64,000 nucleotides of DNA from DASZTV01 sp036268405 (GCA_036268405.1 DATAUF010000077.1:33759-97758), one strand, 5' to 3'. Positions 41,962 to 51,279 are shown, numbered from the stretch's first letter. Notes: a model not told the origin generated them from the letters alone. Made by a program: numbers and translations.

Positions 41962-43712
41962 GAGGCTGCCTTCCCAGTCGCGTGCCGTGCCGCGACGAAT
42001 CCGAAGATCATGCTGTTGGCGATGCTGCCGCCGGGGCCGAGGTAGTGGCGGCCCATGACCGTGGCCGTCGCGTTGCCGGTGGCATAGAGGCCCGCGATCG
42101 GCTGGTCTGCCTTGCCGATCACTCGGGCGTGCTCGTCGGTGATCATTCCGCCACAGGTCCCGACATCGCCGGGGACGACGTCGCACGCGTAGAAGGGCCC
42201 TTCCTCGATCGGCTCGATGCACGGGTTCTTCACCTTGCGATGCGGATCGCCGAGCGCCTTGTTGTACGCCGACTCACCGCGGCCGTACTCCGGGTCCTTG
42301 CCGTCGATCGCGTGCCGGTTGAACTGCTCGACGGTCTCGACCAGCCCATCAGGATCGATCCCGCACAGCTCAGCGAGCTCGCGCAGCGTCGCCGCCTTCT
42401 TGATCTTGCCGCTTTCCAGGACGGCCTTCGGAAATCGTCCGGGGGAGGAGCGCACGTGGGCGTACCGCTTGCGGTAGCGGTCGTCGAAGATGAGCCAACA
42501 GGGCACTGCCTTGCTGGTCCTGTCACGCTCGTACATCGCCTTGCCGACCTCCATGTAGGAGTTCGACTCGTTCACGAACCGCTTGCCCGCCGCATCGACG
42601 TAGATCGTGCGAGGCCGTTGCCGCGCCTGATCGAGGGTGTTCTGCCCGAACTTGCCGGATCGCGGCGACGGCAGCCACCACGCTTCGTTCATGAAGTCGG
42701 TCTTGGCGCCGAGCGCGATCGCGGTACGAATGGCTTCACCCGTGTCACCCATGTTCGCCATCGACCACTTCGCCTGGTTCGGCTGGTCGCCACTGAACTC
42801 CGCGCGCATCTCTCGGTTCTGTGCGAACCCACCGGTCGACAGCAGCACGCCCTTACGCGCCTGCACGTTGACGACGGCGCCGTCACGGGTCACTCGAACC
42901 CCGACGACGCGACCCTGCTCGACGATCAGGTCTTCGAGCGGTGCATCGGTCCAGACCATCACGCCCTTGGCCAGTGCGATCTTCAGCACCTGGCCGATGA
43001 ACGATGCGCCGTTGGTCAGCAGATCCTGCCGCCGGACCCTTGCCCAGGTGGTTCGCATCGCGACCCGCGCCGAGGTCACGAATGCCTTGATGCTGCGGTT
43101 GTAGTGCGAGAGATAGCGCGCTTCGTTAGTCATGACAGCGAGGCCGAGGTGCTTGGCCATGCCGAGCTGCACCTTGCCGGACCACTCGCCGAGCTGATGG
43201 CCGTCCCAGGGCACCGGCTCGACACCGCGGCCGATGTCGCTACCGCCCTTCGCGTCGGAGTAGTAGTCGCTGTAGCCGGGGCAGTAGACGAACTTGACGC
43301 CCTCTGCCTCGAGGAACTCGATCATCTCCGGCCCCGCCGTGCAGAACGCGTGCCGACGTTCGTGGGTCGAGGCCGGACCCACCTCGCCGACGACGGCGTC
43401 GAAGTAGGCCATTCCGTCCTCATAGGAGTCGGCCACCCCGGCGCGCTTCATGACCGCGTTGTTGGGGACCCACGCCATGCCGCCGGACATCGCCGTCGAT
43501 CCGCCGATCAAAGACTGCTTTTCGACCACGAGCGCGCTGGCGCCCGCATCCGCGGCAGCGAGCGCGGCGACCATGCCACCGCCGCCGGAACCGACGGCGA
43601 CGAAGTCGAAGGTGTGGTCCCATGCCACGTCCACCGCCTGACACACCACCCTTCGAAGGTGCCGGCTCTTGCCGGCGCTGCTCATCGGATCCAACCAGAT
43701 TTCATTGACCAT
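41958..43712 (-). CDS. FAD-binding dehydrogenase, 3-ketosteroid delta-1-dehydrogenase-like
   Basis: About 584 residues; the start is uncertain (ATG 43712, ATG 43685 or GTG codons near 43650, the last having AAGG upstream). The FAD fold begins DFVAVGSGGGGMVAALAAAD with LVVEKQSLIGGSTAMSGGM. The C-terminal segment GLYATGNATATVMGRHYLGPG and SIANSMIFGFVAARHA matches the KstD/fumarate-reductase-type family; the tyrosine in MGRHYLGPG aligns with the proton-abstracting tyrosine region of KstD. The enzyme would introduce a double bond next to a ring ketone. Related flavoproteins include 3-ketosteroid 4-dehydrogenases, so the exact reaction is open. Confidence 0.88.
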   Translation of the reverse strand: MVNEIWLDPMSSAGKSRHLRRVVCQAVDVAWDHTFDFVAVGSGGGGMVAALAAADAGASALVVEKQSLIGGSTAMSGGMAWVPNNAVMKRAGVADSYEDGMAYFDAVVGEVGPASTHERRHAFCTAGPEMIEFLEAEGVKFVYCPGYSDYYSDAKGGSDIGRGVEPVPWDGHQLGEWSGKVQLGMAKHLGLAVMTNEARYLSHYNRSIKAFVTSARVAMRTTWARVRRQDLLTNGASFIGQVLKIALAKGVMVWTDAPLEDLIVEQGRVVGVRVTRDGAVVNVQARKGVLLSTGGFAQNREMRAEFSGDQPNQAKWSMANMGDTGEAIRTAIALGAKTDFMNEAWWLPSPRSGKFGQNTLDQARQRPRTIYVDAAGKRFVNESNSYMEVGKAMYERDRTSKAVPCWLIFDDRYRKRYAHVRSSPGRFPKAVLESGKIKKAATLRELAELCGIDPDGLVETVEQFNRHAIDGKDPEYGRGESAYNKALGDPHRKVKNPCIEPIEEGPFYACDVVPGDVGTCGGMITDEHARVIGKADQPIAGLYATGNATATVMGRHYLGPGGSIANSMIFGFVAARHATGKAAS

Positions 43713-43758
43713 TGCTACGACACCGAAGTAATCTCCGGCCACACGCCGAGGAGGCCTG

Positions 43759-44955
43759 ATGTCCGCTGGCTCGACCACAGTGACGTACCCACGCGACGGG
43801 TTCGGAGCGCCGAAGGACCGCGAGCTGCCGCCCCTCGTCGACGTGGGACTGCCGGCCGGGACGCAGGTGTTCTCGGCCGACAACCACATCTCGCTTTCCG
43901 AGGACATCTTCTTCGAGAACTTCCCTGAAGACATGAGGGACCAGGCTCCGCGCGTGACCAACGAGGACGGCGGCTGGGTCCTCGCGGTCGGCGGCAAGTC
44001 GGTGCTCGTCAAGGAGTTCATCGACGTCCTCACGCAGTACGACCCCGTGCCGGGCTCGCACACCGGCGACATCGCGGCGCGTCTCGCCGCGCTCGAGTCC
44101 GAAGGGGTCCATGCGGAGCTCGCCTTCCCCAACTCGATCCTGGCGTTGTTTGGCTGGCCCGACAAAGCCGTCCGCGAGCGCTGCTTCCGGATCTACAACG
44201 AGCACATCGCCGGTGTGCAGGAACGCTCGGGCAACCGCATCTACGGAGTCGGCCTCATCAACTGGTGGGATGCCGACGGGGCGCGCCGTACCCTCACCGA
44301 GCTCAAGGAGCTCGGGCTGAAGACGTTCCTGATGCCGTTGGTCCCCGGCAAGGACGATGATAAGAAGCCGATCGACTACTGCGCGTCGTCGATGGACGGC
44401 GTGTGGGACGCGATTGAGGAGTCGGGCATTCCGGTCTCACACCACATCGGCGAGAACCCGCCGCAGACCCCCATCGAGTTCAACGCGCTTCAGGTCGGCA
44501 TGTTCCAAGCCGTCGCGCCGTTCCGCGACACGTTCGGAAAGTACGTCCTGGGCGGCATTCTCGACCGGCATCCGGGCTTGCGGATCGGCTACTTCGAAGG
44601 TGGCATCAACTGGGTGCCGTCGGCGATCCAGGATGCGCAACACATCGCCGCGTCGTTCCGGCACATGCAGGACACCGAGATCAAGCTCGATCCGCAGGAG
44701 TACTGGGACAAGCACATGTATGCGTCGTTCATGGTGGACCCGCTGGGCCTGTCGATGGTCGACCGGATCGGCGTGGAGAAGGTCATGTGGTCAACCGACT
44801 TCCCGCACAACGAGAGCACCTACGGCTACAGCAACTCATCACTGGCGAGCGTTGTGGAGATGGTGGGTCCGGAGGCGGGCAAGGCGATCGCCAGCGACAA
44901 CGCGAAACGGTTCCTCGGACTCGAGACCGGATTGCGAGCGGAGCTCGACGTATGA
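43759..44955 (+). CDS. Amidohydrolase-2 family hydrolase, first gene of catabolic operon
   Basis: A 398-residue protein with ATG 43759 behind CGAGGAGG. It belongs to the ACMSD-like amidohydrolases: FSADNHISLSED at strand 1 (Asp-x-His), HHIGENPPQTP, LGGILDRHPGLRIGYFEGG and VMWSTDFPHNESTYGYS, where the aspartate of STDFPH is the expected catalytic/metal residue. A paralogue lies at 21472-22668. It opens a seven-gene run (amidohydrolase, two M24 proteins, crotonase, CoA-transferase, MarR, Rieske oxygenase) in which every junction is an overlap or a gap of less than 30 bases. Function may be a ring-cleavage hydrolase or decarboxylase. Confidence 0.9.
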   Translation: MSAGSTTVTYPRDGFGAPKDRELPPLVDVGLPAGTQVFSADNHISLSEDIFFENFPEDMRDQAPRVTNEDGGWVLAVGGKSVLVKEFIDVLTQYDPVPGSHTGDIAARLAALESEGVHAELAFPNSILALFGWPDKAVRERCFRIYNEHIAGVQERSGNRIYGVGLINWWDADGARRTLTELKELGLKTFLMPLVPGKDDDKKPIDYCASSMDGVWDAIEESGIPVSHHIGENPPQTPIEFNALQVGMFQAVAPFRDTFGKYVLGGILDRHPGLRIGYFEGGINWVPSAIQDAQHIAASFRHMQDTEIKLDPQEYWDKHMYASFMVDPLGLSMVDRIGVEKVMWSTDFPHNESTYGYSNSSLASVVEMVGPEAGKAIASDNAKRFLGLETGLRAELDV

Positions 44956-46178
44956 CCGCTGGTCTCATGGAGGCGCGGCCGACGCGCTTCCCGGCTCGGC
45001 CGGACCTGGCGCGGATGCGCCTGGATCGCACGGACCGGGTGCGCGCCGTCATGCGCGAGCAGGGCATCGATGCGCTCGTGCTGTCGGGCAACACCAACGT
45101 CGTCTACGCGACCGGCGCGATCTGGCCGTTCGCAGACGAGAGCCGCACGACGTTCGAGCGGCCGGTTGCGGTGGTGCTCGCCGAGGACGCCGTGCCCCAT
45201 CTGTTCACGCCGATCCGCAGCGACGACCGGCTGCGTGCGGGACTGCCGGAGGACCACGTTCACGGTCCGGCGCACCTCGACTTCGACGAGGGCGTTGTGC
45301 TGTTTCTGCCGAAGCTCAGCGAGCTGCTCCCGGCCGAAGCGGTCGTGGCGTACGACGAATGGACGCACTCGTTGCGCCGTACCGAGCTGTTTCTCGGGCC
45401 CAGCGGAGCGCCGACGGACGCGGGTCGCATCATCAGCCGGGCAAAGCTGCACAAGACGCCGGACGAGCTGTCCTGCCTTCGCGAGGGTCTGCGGATCATG
45501 GAGCTCGGCATCGCCGACGTGCAGGCCAAGCTCGCTCCTGGAGTGCGACAGGTCGACCTGACTGCGACGTTCCTGCGGACGATCTTCGACGCCGGCGCGG
45601 ACGCCAACATCCTCGACCCGATCTGGCAGGTGATGCCCAACAGCATCGCTGAAGGACCGTGGACCACGACCGGGGACTTGGCGTTGCCGCTCCTGTCGAC
45701 CGAACGGGAGCTCGCTGCAGGTGACGTGCTGTGGGTCGACCTGGGCCTCAGCTATGAGGGGATGCACACCGACTTCGGCCGGACGTGGGTTGTGGGAAAC
45801 GAGCCCAATGCGGTCCAGCGGGCGCAGTTCGACCGTTGGCGAGCGATCCTCGATGCCACGCTCGCGGTCACTCGAGCGGGTGCCAGGAACTCCGAACTCC
45901 TCGATGCGGCGACCGAGGCCAACGACGGCAGCAAGCCATGGCTGCCGCACTTCTACCTCGGCCATGGGCTCGGCATCGACAGCGCAGAGATGCCGTTCGT
46001 CGGCAGCGACATCGGTGAGGCGTTCGATGCGTCCTACGTGCTCGAGGCCGGCATGGTGCTCGTCCTTGAGCCGGTGGTCTGGGAGGACGGCCAATGCGGC
46101 TATCGCTCCGAGGAGGTCGTCCTCATCACGGAGGACGGCTGGGAGCCGTTGACCGACTACCCGTACGACCCGTTCTGA
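44952..46178 (+). CDS. M24-family metallopeptidase (Xaa-Pro dipeptidase-like), complete metal site
   Basis: A 408-residue pita-bread-fold protein, start ATG 44952 overlapping the previous stop (ATGA). The N-terminal creatinase-type domain includes IDALVLSGNTNVVYATGA. The catalytic domain has all five metal ligands in order: VDLGLSYEGMHTDFGRTW (two aspartates, near 262 and 273), LGHGLGID (His ~338), LVLEPVVW (Glu ~374) and RSEEVVL (Glu ~388). It should bind two divalent metals and cleave an Xaa-Pro-like or other amide bond. In a catabolic operon it may hydrolyse an amide or act on an unusual conjugate rather than on dipeptides. Confidence 0.9.
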   Translation: MTAGLMEARPTRFPARPDLARMRLDRTDRVRAVMREQGIDALVLSGNTNVVYATGAIWPFADESRTTFERPVAVVLAEDAVPHLFTPIRSDDRLRAGLPEDHVHGPAHLDFDEGVVLFLPKLSELLPAEAVVAYDEWTHSLRRTELFLGPSGAPTDAGRIISRAKLHKTPDELSCLREGLRIMELGIADVQAKLAPGVRQVDLTATFLRTIFDAGADANILDPIWQVMPNSIAEGPWTTTGDLALPLLSTERELAAGDVLWVDLGLSYEGMHTDFGRTWVVGNEPNAVQRAQFDRWRAILDATLAVTRAGARNSELLDAATEANDGSKPWLPHFYLGHGLGIDSAEMPFVGSDIGEAFDASYVLEAGMVLVLEPVVWEDGQCGYRSEEVVLITEDGWEPLTDYPYDPF

Positions 46179-46185
46179 GGACGCT

Positions 46186-47331
46186 GTGACAGACACCGAA
46201 GTGCGTCCTGACGCCGCCACGCTGCGAGCTGCGCGCCGTGAGCGCGTGCTCACCGAGATGAAAGACCGCGGGATCGACATCTTCATCTCGGGCCGTGAGC
46301 CCAACGCCCGCTACATCGCGGGTGTGCCCCGGCTCTGGATCAACGGGTCGCGCCCGTTCGGTCCGGGCTGCGTTCTCTCGTCAAGCGGTGCGATCGACAT
46401 CGTCAGCACCTGGGACGATGGCGTGCCCGACGACATTCCCCACGAGAACCTGCACGGAATCACGTTCAACGGTGCCACCACGCTCGCCTGGCTGACCAAG
46501 GTCGAGGGAGCAGCGACGGCCAGGACGGTGGCCACCGATGGGCTGATGCCCTCGACGATCGCACTGGTTCGCAAGGCATTCCCAGCCGCGGACCTGGTCG
46601 ACGGCGAGCAGATGATGCGCCGCGTCCGTGCCGTGAAGATGCCGGACGAGGTCGACGCGATCCGGCGTGCGGTGGAGATCGCCGAGGGCGCGCTCGTTGT
46701 TGCGGAGGAGGCGCTCCGGGTCGGCGTCACCGAGCGTCAGCTCACCGGGATCTTCATGGAACACATGGCCGAAGCCGGGGTGACGACGCCGAGCACCCAG
46801 GACGTCGTGTGGATCACCTCGCGGAGCGACGCCTGGTCGCGGACCAGCCGGGACACTGCCGTCACGGCCGACGACTTGGTGGCGCTCGACGGCGGCGTGA
46901 TCGCCCGCGGCTATGTCGGTGAGGTGGGCTGGACCGCCGCGGTCGACGGCGCCGAACGCGTCGCCGGCTCGCTGGCAGGCAGCTGGGATGCGTTGTGGGA
47001 CCGGCTGCTCGATGCCTGCCGCCCCGGCGGCCCCGCGTCCGGTCTTCTTGCGGCATATGAGGCAGTAGGTGTTGCCGTGCCGCCGATGCCGGTGGCCCGG
47101 GGCCTGGGCAACGGCAACGACGTCCCGTTGGTGATGGCGAGCCTGCCCAGGACCGCTGCCGAGCTTCGACTCGAGGCCGGGATGGTGCTCGCGGTCACGG
47201 CGTACGTCTGGCGCGAAGGCGTCGGCGGTCTCTACGGCAAGGCGCCCGTCCTGCTCACCGACGCCGGACCTGAGCTCCTGTCGACCAGACCGCTGCGCGG
47301 AGGCGCCCATGTCGACAGCGGAAGGAGCTGA
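46186..47331 (+). CDS. Degenerate M24-fold protein lacking metal ligands
   Basis: A 381-residue protein (GTG 46186) of the same fold as its neighbour, with an N-terminal creatinase-like domain (IDIFISGREPNARYIAGVP) and an M24 domain. Aligned with the upstream protein, only the first aspartate remains (VALDGG); the second is Glu (YVGEVGWT), the histidine is Arg (ARGLGNG), and the two glutamates are Thr (AVTAYVW) and Lys/Ala (YGKAPVLL). It therefore cannot hold the usual binuclear metal site. It may be a non-catalytic partner of the adjacent active paralogue, or may use metal-free chemistry as creatinase does. A seven-base gap separates the two genes. Confidence 0.88.
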   Translation: MTDTEVRPDAATLRAARRERVLTEMKDRGIDIFISGREPNARYIAGVPRLWINGSRPFGPGCVLSSSGAIDIVSTWDDGVPDDIPHENLHGITFNGATTLAWLTKVEGAATARTVATDGLMPSTIALVRKAFPAADLVDGEQMMRRVRAVKMPDEVDAIRRAVEIAEGALVVAEEALRVGVTERQLTGIFMEHMAEAGVTTPSTQDVVWITSRSDAWSRTSRDTAVTADDLVALDGGVIARGYVGEVGWTAAVDGAERVAGSLAGSWDALWDRLLDACRPGGPASGLLAAYEAVGVAVPPMPVARGLGNGNDVPLVMASLPRTAAELRLEAGMVLAVTAYVWREGVGGLYGKAPVLLTDAGPELLSTRPLRGGAHVDSGRS

Positions 47332-47334
47332 CCG

Positions 47335-48300
47335 GTGACCGACGTCCCGTCGCCCGAGGAGATCATCCTCTACTCCAAGGATCCGCAGACCCGAATCGCA
47401 ACGATCACGTTCAACCGCCCAGACCACATCAACGCGCCGACAATCGGCGCGCGCAAGCGATACGGCGACCTGATCTTCAAGGCCAGCCTCGACGACGACG
47501 TGAAGGTGCTGGTCGTGCGCGGTGAGGGGGAGCACCTCGGAACCGGCGCGGACCTCGACGAGCTGATGGCCAAGCGCAAGGGCGGCGTCGCCATGCAGGA
47601 GGAGTTCGGGATCGAGGACGACGAGGACGTCACGATGCCCGGGCGCCACAACTACCGAAACGGCGCGTCCCTCGTGCACTGGTACGCCGACCCGCGCTCG
47701 GGCAACCGGTCACTGGCGGACTTCAAGAAGATCAGCATCCTCGAGGTCAAGGGCTATTGCTACGGCTGGCACTTCTACCAAGCTGCCGACGCTGACCTGG
47801 TGATCTCCTCAGACGACGGGCTGTTCGGCCATCCGGCATTTCGGTATGTCGGCTACGCGCCGCGAATGTGGCAGTGGGCGACGATCATGGGGCTGCGCAA
47901 GTTCCAGGAGATGGTCTTCACCGGGCGCCCGTTCACAGCGGCGGAGATGGCGGAGTGCAACTTCGTCAACAGCGTCGTGCCGCGCGCGGACCTGGAAGCC
48001 GAGGTCGAGAAGTACGCGCTTGCATGCGCCAGCAACCGGCCGACCGACACGATCTTCATGCAGAAGACCTTCTTCAACATCATGAAGCAGCACCAGGGCG
48101 AGTACATGGGCAGCATGATGAGCGCCTGGCTGGAGTCGATGACCGGCGCCCTGCGAGAGGATGTCGACAACAGCGACGCGGGCCTCGGCGGGAAGATCAT
48201 GGACGGCGGCGTCAACAACATGGTCAAGAAGAATGACGATCGCTTCCCGCCGGAATGGCGACTGTCCCGGTCCGGCCGCGAGCAGCCACCATCGAAATGA
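47335..48300 (+). CDS. Divergent crotonase-family (enoyl-CoA hydratase-like) protein
   Basis: A 321-residue protein from GTG 47335, three bases after the previous stop. The fold is clear from IATITFNRPDHINAPT, the oxyanion element EHLGTGADLDELM and VKGYCYGWHFYQAADADLVI, and FGHPAFRYVGYAP. Both hydratase glutamates appear absent: the GG-x-EL site reads GWHFY and the P-E site reads PAFRY. A ~55-residue insertion (KRKGGVAMQEEFGIEDDEDV and on) and an extended C-terminus are atypical. It is likely a CoA-ester enzyme with other chemistry (hydrolase, C-C lyase or decarboxylase) and is coupled to the CoA-transferase gene by ATGA overlap. Confidence 0.85.
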   Translation: MTDVPSPEEIILYSKDPQTRIATITFNRPDHINAPTIGARKRYGDLIFKASLDDDVKVLVVRGEGEHLGTGADLDELMAKRKGGVAMQEEFGIEDDEDVTMPGRHNYRNGASLVHWYADPRSGNRSLADFKKISILEVKGYCYGWHFYQAADADLVISSDDGLFGHPAFRYVGYAPRMWQWATIMGLRKFQEMVFTGRPFTAAEMAECNFVNSVVPRADLEAEVEKYALACASNRPTDTIFMQKTFFNIMKQHQGEYMGSMMSAWLESMTGALREDVDNSDAGLGGKIMDGGVNNMVKKNDDRFPPEWRLSRSGREQPPSK

Positions 48301-50624
48301 CACCTAGCCCGTTGGCAGGACGTCGGATCGTCGACCTTTCGTCCTGGATTGCCGGCGCGTACTGCACGAAGCTGCTCGCTGACGCCGGCGCGGAGGTCGT
48401 GAAGGTCGAGGCGAAGACCGGCGGTCCGCTGCGACGCTGGTCGGCGAGCGGCGCGACGATCGCCGAACATCACAACGGCGGGCTGTTCAACTACCTGCAT
48501 GCCGGCAAGCGAAGTGAGTGTCCAGATGACGTCTCGGTGCTCCATGACGTGCTGGCCACGGCCGATGGCGTTGTCTGGTCGCGCGGTTCGACCATCGCGA
48601 AGGATCCGGACCTGGCTCCGCAGGCTCTCCTGAGTCGTCATCCGCACCTGACGATCACGTCGATCACCCCGTTCGGTCTCGAGGGTCCGTGGGCGGACAA
48701 GCCCGCGACGGAGTTCACGCTGCAGGCATGGTCAGGGGCGATGATCGGGCTCGGTCGCGGTTACCCCGATCGCGCACCGGTTCACGTCGGCGGTCAGATC
48801 GGGGAGTGGCTGTCGGGGGTGTTCGCAGCAGTAGGGACGCTGAGCTCGCTGCGTCGGGGCGGCGCCGAGGTGGTCGACCTGTCGATGCTCGAGGTGCTGG
48901 CGACATGCCTCACCTATCACCCGGTGACCTATCACGATCAAATGGGCCGCCCGATGCGCAAGAAGCGCTTCGTCCCGACGCCGGGTGTCGCGGCTGCGGC
49001 CGATGGCATGGTCGGACTGGGCGTCGGTACCGGACAGCAGTGGTACGACTTCGCGGCGATGGTGGGCCATCCCGAATGGACCGAGGATCCGAAGCTCTTC
49101 CTCGAGCGGACTGCCTTGATGCCGACGATCGACGCGTGGATCGCCGAGCAGAAGGTTGACGAGCTGCTCGAGCTCGCTACGGCGTTCCGGATCCCCAATG
49201 CGCCACTGGTGAACGGCGCGAACGCGGATACGTTCGCACACTTCGCCGAGCGGGGAACGTTCGTCGCCAACCCCATCGACGGTGCGACGAACCCCAGCCC
49301 GGCGTACCGCCTCGCGCCGGTGGCGCTCGATGATGCGGCTCCCAGAGTGAGCGCCCGGCACCGCGACTTGGCCCTGCCGTTGAGTGGACTTCGGGTGCTC
49401 GACATGACGGCCTTCTGGGCGGGGCCGCTCGTGGGCAGCGTGCTCGGGATGCTCGGTGCGGAGGTGATTCACCTGGAGTCGGCGACGCGCCCGGATGGTG
49501 CTCGGTTGATCGGCGGGATCCCGCAGACCGAGGAGCAGTTCTGGGAGCGCGGGCCGATCTTTGCGGCACTCAACACCAACAAGAAGAGCCTGACGCTCGA
49601 TCTGGCGACCCCTCGCGGCGTAGAGCTGCTCAAGCAGGTGGTTGCAACCTGTGACGTCATCGTGGAGAACTTCACCCCCCGGGTTCTCGATCAGCTCGGT
49701 CTCGACTACGAGATCCTGCGTGAGTCGCGCCCGGACCTGGTGATGGTGCGGATGCCCGGCTTCGGTCTCGACGGGCCGTGGCGTGACGTCGCGGCTTTCG
49801 CATTCGTCATCGAGGACGCGTCAGGGATGACCTGGCTCACCGGATACCCCGATCGGCTTCCGATCGAGCCGTACTGCGTCGGCGACCCGAACGCGGGGCT
49901 GCACGCGCTGACCGGCTTGCTCGTCGCCCTGGAACACCGTGACCAGACCGGTGCGGGCTGCCTGGTCGAGGCGGCGATGGTCGATGCCGCGCTGAGCGTC
50001 ACCGCGGAACAGGTCATCGAGCACTCGGTGTACGGCGCGCTGCTGGAGCGAGCCGGCAACCGTGGGCCGCTCGCGGCACCGCAGGGTGTGTATCAAGCCG
50101 CTGGGCCCGACGACGACGGCCGGGATGACTCCTGGGTTGCCATCGCCGTCGCGACGGATGAGCAATGGATCGCACTGCGCGAGGCGCTGGGCATGCCCGA
50201 CTGGGCGGTTGATCCGGCGCTCGACAGCGCTGCTGGCCGCTTCCCCCGCCATGACCTGATCGATGAGCACTTGACGCAGTGGTGCCGTGGGCGCACCGCC
50301 GACGAGATCGTCTCCGTGCTCTGGGGTGCCACCGTGCCGGTCGGCAAGGTGATGCAGCCACATGAGCAACCCGATCTGCCGCAAATCGCCGCGCGCGGCT
50401 ATTTCGAGGCGGTCGAGCACCCGGTGTCGGGGTCGCTGCGCTACAGCACGCTGCCGATGACGTTCTCGCGCGGACCGGCACGGCGGCACCACCGGCATGC
50501 TCCGCTCCTGGGCGAGCACAACTCCGAGCTGCTCTCGGAGGTTGGGATCAGCGCCGAGGAGATTGCAGCGCTCGAGGCTGACGGCATCATCGGACGGTCT
50601 GTGTCGTCGGCAGGGGTCCACTGA
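48297..50624 (+). CDS. Double-domain CaiB/BaiF (class III) CoA-transferase
   Basis: A 775-residue tandem fusion starting ATG 48297. Domain 1 (about 1-355) begins PLAGRRIVDLSSWIAGAYCT with LADAGAEVVKVE; domain 2 (about 365-775) begins PLSGLRVLDMTAFWAGPLVG with LGMLGAEVIHLE and NTNKKSLTLDLATPRG. In class III enzymes a single aspartate forms the mixed anhydride. Domain 2 keeps it in the expected place (EPYCVGDPNAGLHA, D~529), while domain 1 reads VHVGGQIGEW there and lacks it. The protein should load CoA onto a carboxylic acid intermediate so that the adjacent crotonase and beta-oxidation enzymes can act. Confidence 0.93.
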   Translation: MTPSPLAGRRIVDLSSWIAGAYCTKLLADAGAEVVKVEAKTGGPLRRWSASGATIAEHHNGGLFNYLHAGKRSECPDDVSVLHDVLATADGVVWSRGSTIAKDPDLAPQALLSRHPHLTITSITPFGLEGPWADKPATEFTLQAWSGAMIGLGRGYPDRAPVHVGGQIGEWLSGVFAAVGTLSSLRRGGAEVVDLSMLEVLATCLTYHPVTYHDQMGRPMRKKRFVPTPGVAAAADGMVGLGVGTGQQWYDFAAMVGHPEWTEDPKLFLERTALMPTIDAWIAEQKVDELLELATAFRIPNAPLVNGANADTFAHFAERGTFVANPIDGATNPSPAYRLAPVALDDAAPRVSARHRDLALPLSGLRVLDMTAFWAGPLVGSVLGMLGAEVIHLESATRPDGARLIGGIPQTEEQFWERGPIFAALNTNKKSLTLDLATPRGVELLKQVVATCDVIVENFTPRVLDQLGLDYEILRESRPDLVMVRMPGFGLDGPWRDVAAFAFVIEDASGMTWLTGYPDRLPIEPYCVGDPNAGLHALTGLLVALEHRDQTGAGCLVEAAMVDAALSVTAEQVIEHSVYGALLERAGNRGPLAAPQGVYQAAGPDDDGRDDSWVAIAVATDEQWIALREALGMPDWAVDPALDSAAGRFPRHDLIDEHLTQWCRGRTADEIVSVLWGATVPVGKVMQPHEQPDLPQIAARGYFEAVEHPVSGSLRYSTLPMTFSRGPARRHHRHAPLLGEHNSELLSEVGISAEEIAALEADGIIGRSVSSAGVH

Positions 50625-51253
50625 TGGCAGAGCGACGTACGCCTTCCCGGGGCGGTGGTTTCGAGCCCGCGCCGTTCGATGTCGTCGAGGCGTCGCGGCG
50701 CGTCTGGCTGCGGCACTGGGATGCCGAGGCTGCGTCAGGGATGGCGGTGTTCACCGCAATCCTGCGGTCCTACCAGCTGCTCGCGGACGAGGTGAACCGC
50801 GTCATGCGGCGTCATGACCTGACCTTCGCCCGCTACGAGGTGCTGACCTGGCTTGCGACCGACCCGGAGTCGTCTCTCACGCTGAGCTGGATCAGCAAGA
50901 CGCTGCGCATCCCGCCGGCGACGGTCACCAACATCATCGACCGGCTCGAGCAGGACAGGCTCGTGCGACGAGTGGCGCATCCCTCGGATGCCAGGACCAC
51001 GCTTGCCGTGATCACGGCGCGCGGGCGGCGCATCGCGATGAGCGCTACGGCGGATCTCAACGCGTCGGTCTATGAGCAGATCGGTCTTTCGGAGGCGCAG
51101 CGTCGCGTGCTCACCGACCTCCTTGCCGAGCTGCGCGCCAGTGGCAGCGAGTTCGATGTGGAACGCTCGCCGGAAGTAGTGGAAGAGGTCGGCACGCGCC
51201 AGGCGCGCAAGCCGGTAAGCGGACGACGCAAGCGCCGCGACGACGTGGCATAG
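50624..51253 (+). CDS. MarR-family transcriptional regulator
   Basis: A 209-residue winged-helix regulator; its ATG shares one base with the CoA-transferase stop (TGATG). DNA-binding motif: LTFARYEVLTWLATDPE, LTLSWISKTLRIPPATVTNI and IDRLEQDRLVRRVAHPSDAR with the wing TTLAVITARGRR. The ~45-residue N-terminal extension and the Arg/Lys-rich C-terminal tail are longer than in typical MarR proteins (~145 residues). Encoded inside the catabolic operon, it probably senses a pathway intermediate (often an aryl- or acyl-CoA) and represses the 43.7-kb promoter. Confidence 0.92.
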   Translation: MAERRTPSRGGGFEPAPFDVVEASRRVWLRHWDAEAASGMAVFTAILRSYQLLADEVNRVMRRHDLTFARYEVLTWLATDPESSLTLSWISKTLRIPPATVTNIIDRLEQDRLVRRVAHPSDARTTLAVITARGRRIAMSATADLNASVYEQIGLSEAQRRVLTDLLAELRASGSEFDVERSPEVVEEVGTRQARKPVSGRRKRRDDVA

Positions 51254-51279
51254 GCGGATTCGTGACGCAGGGGAGAGCC

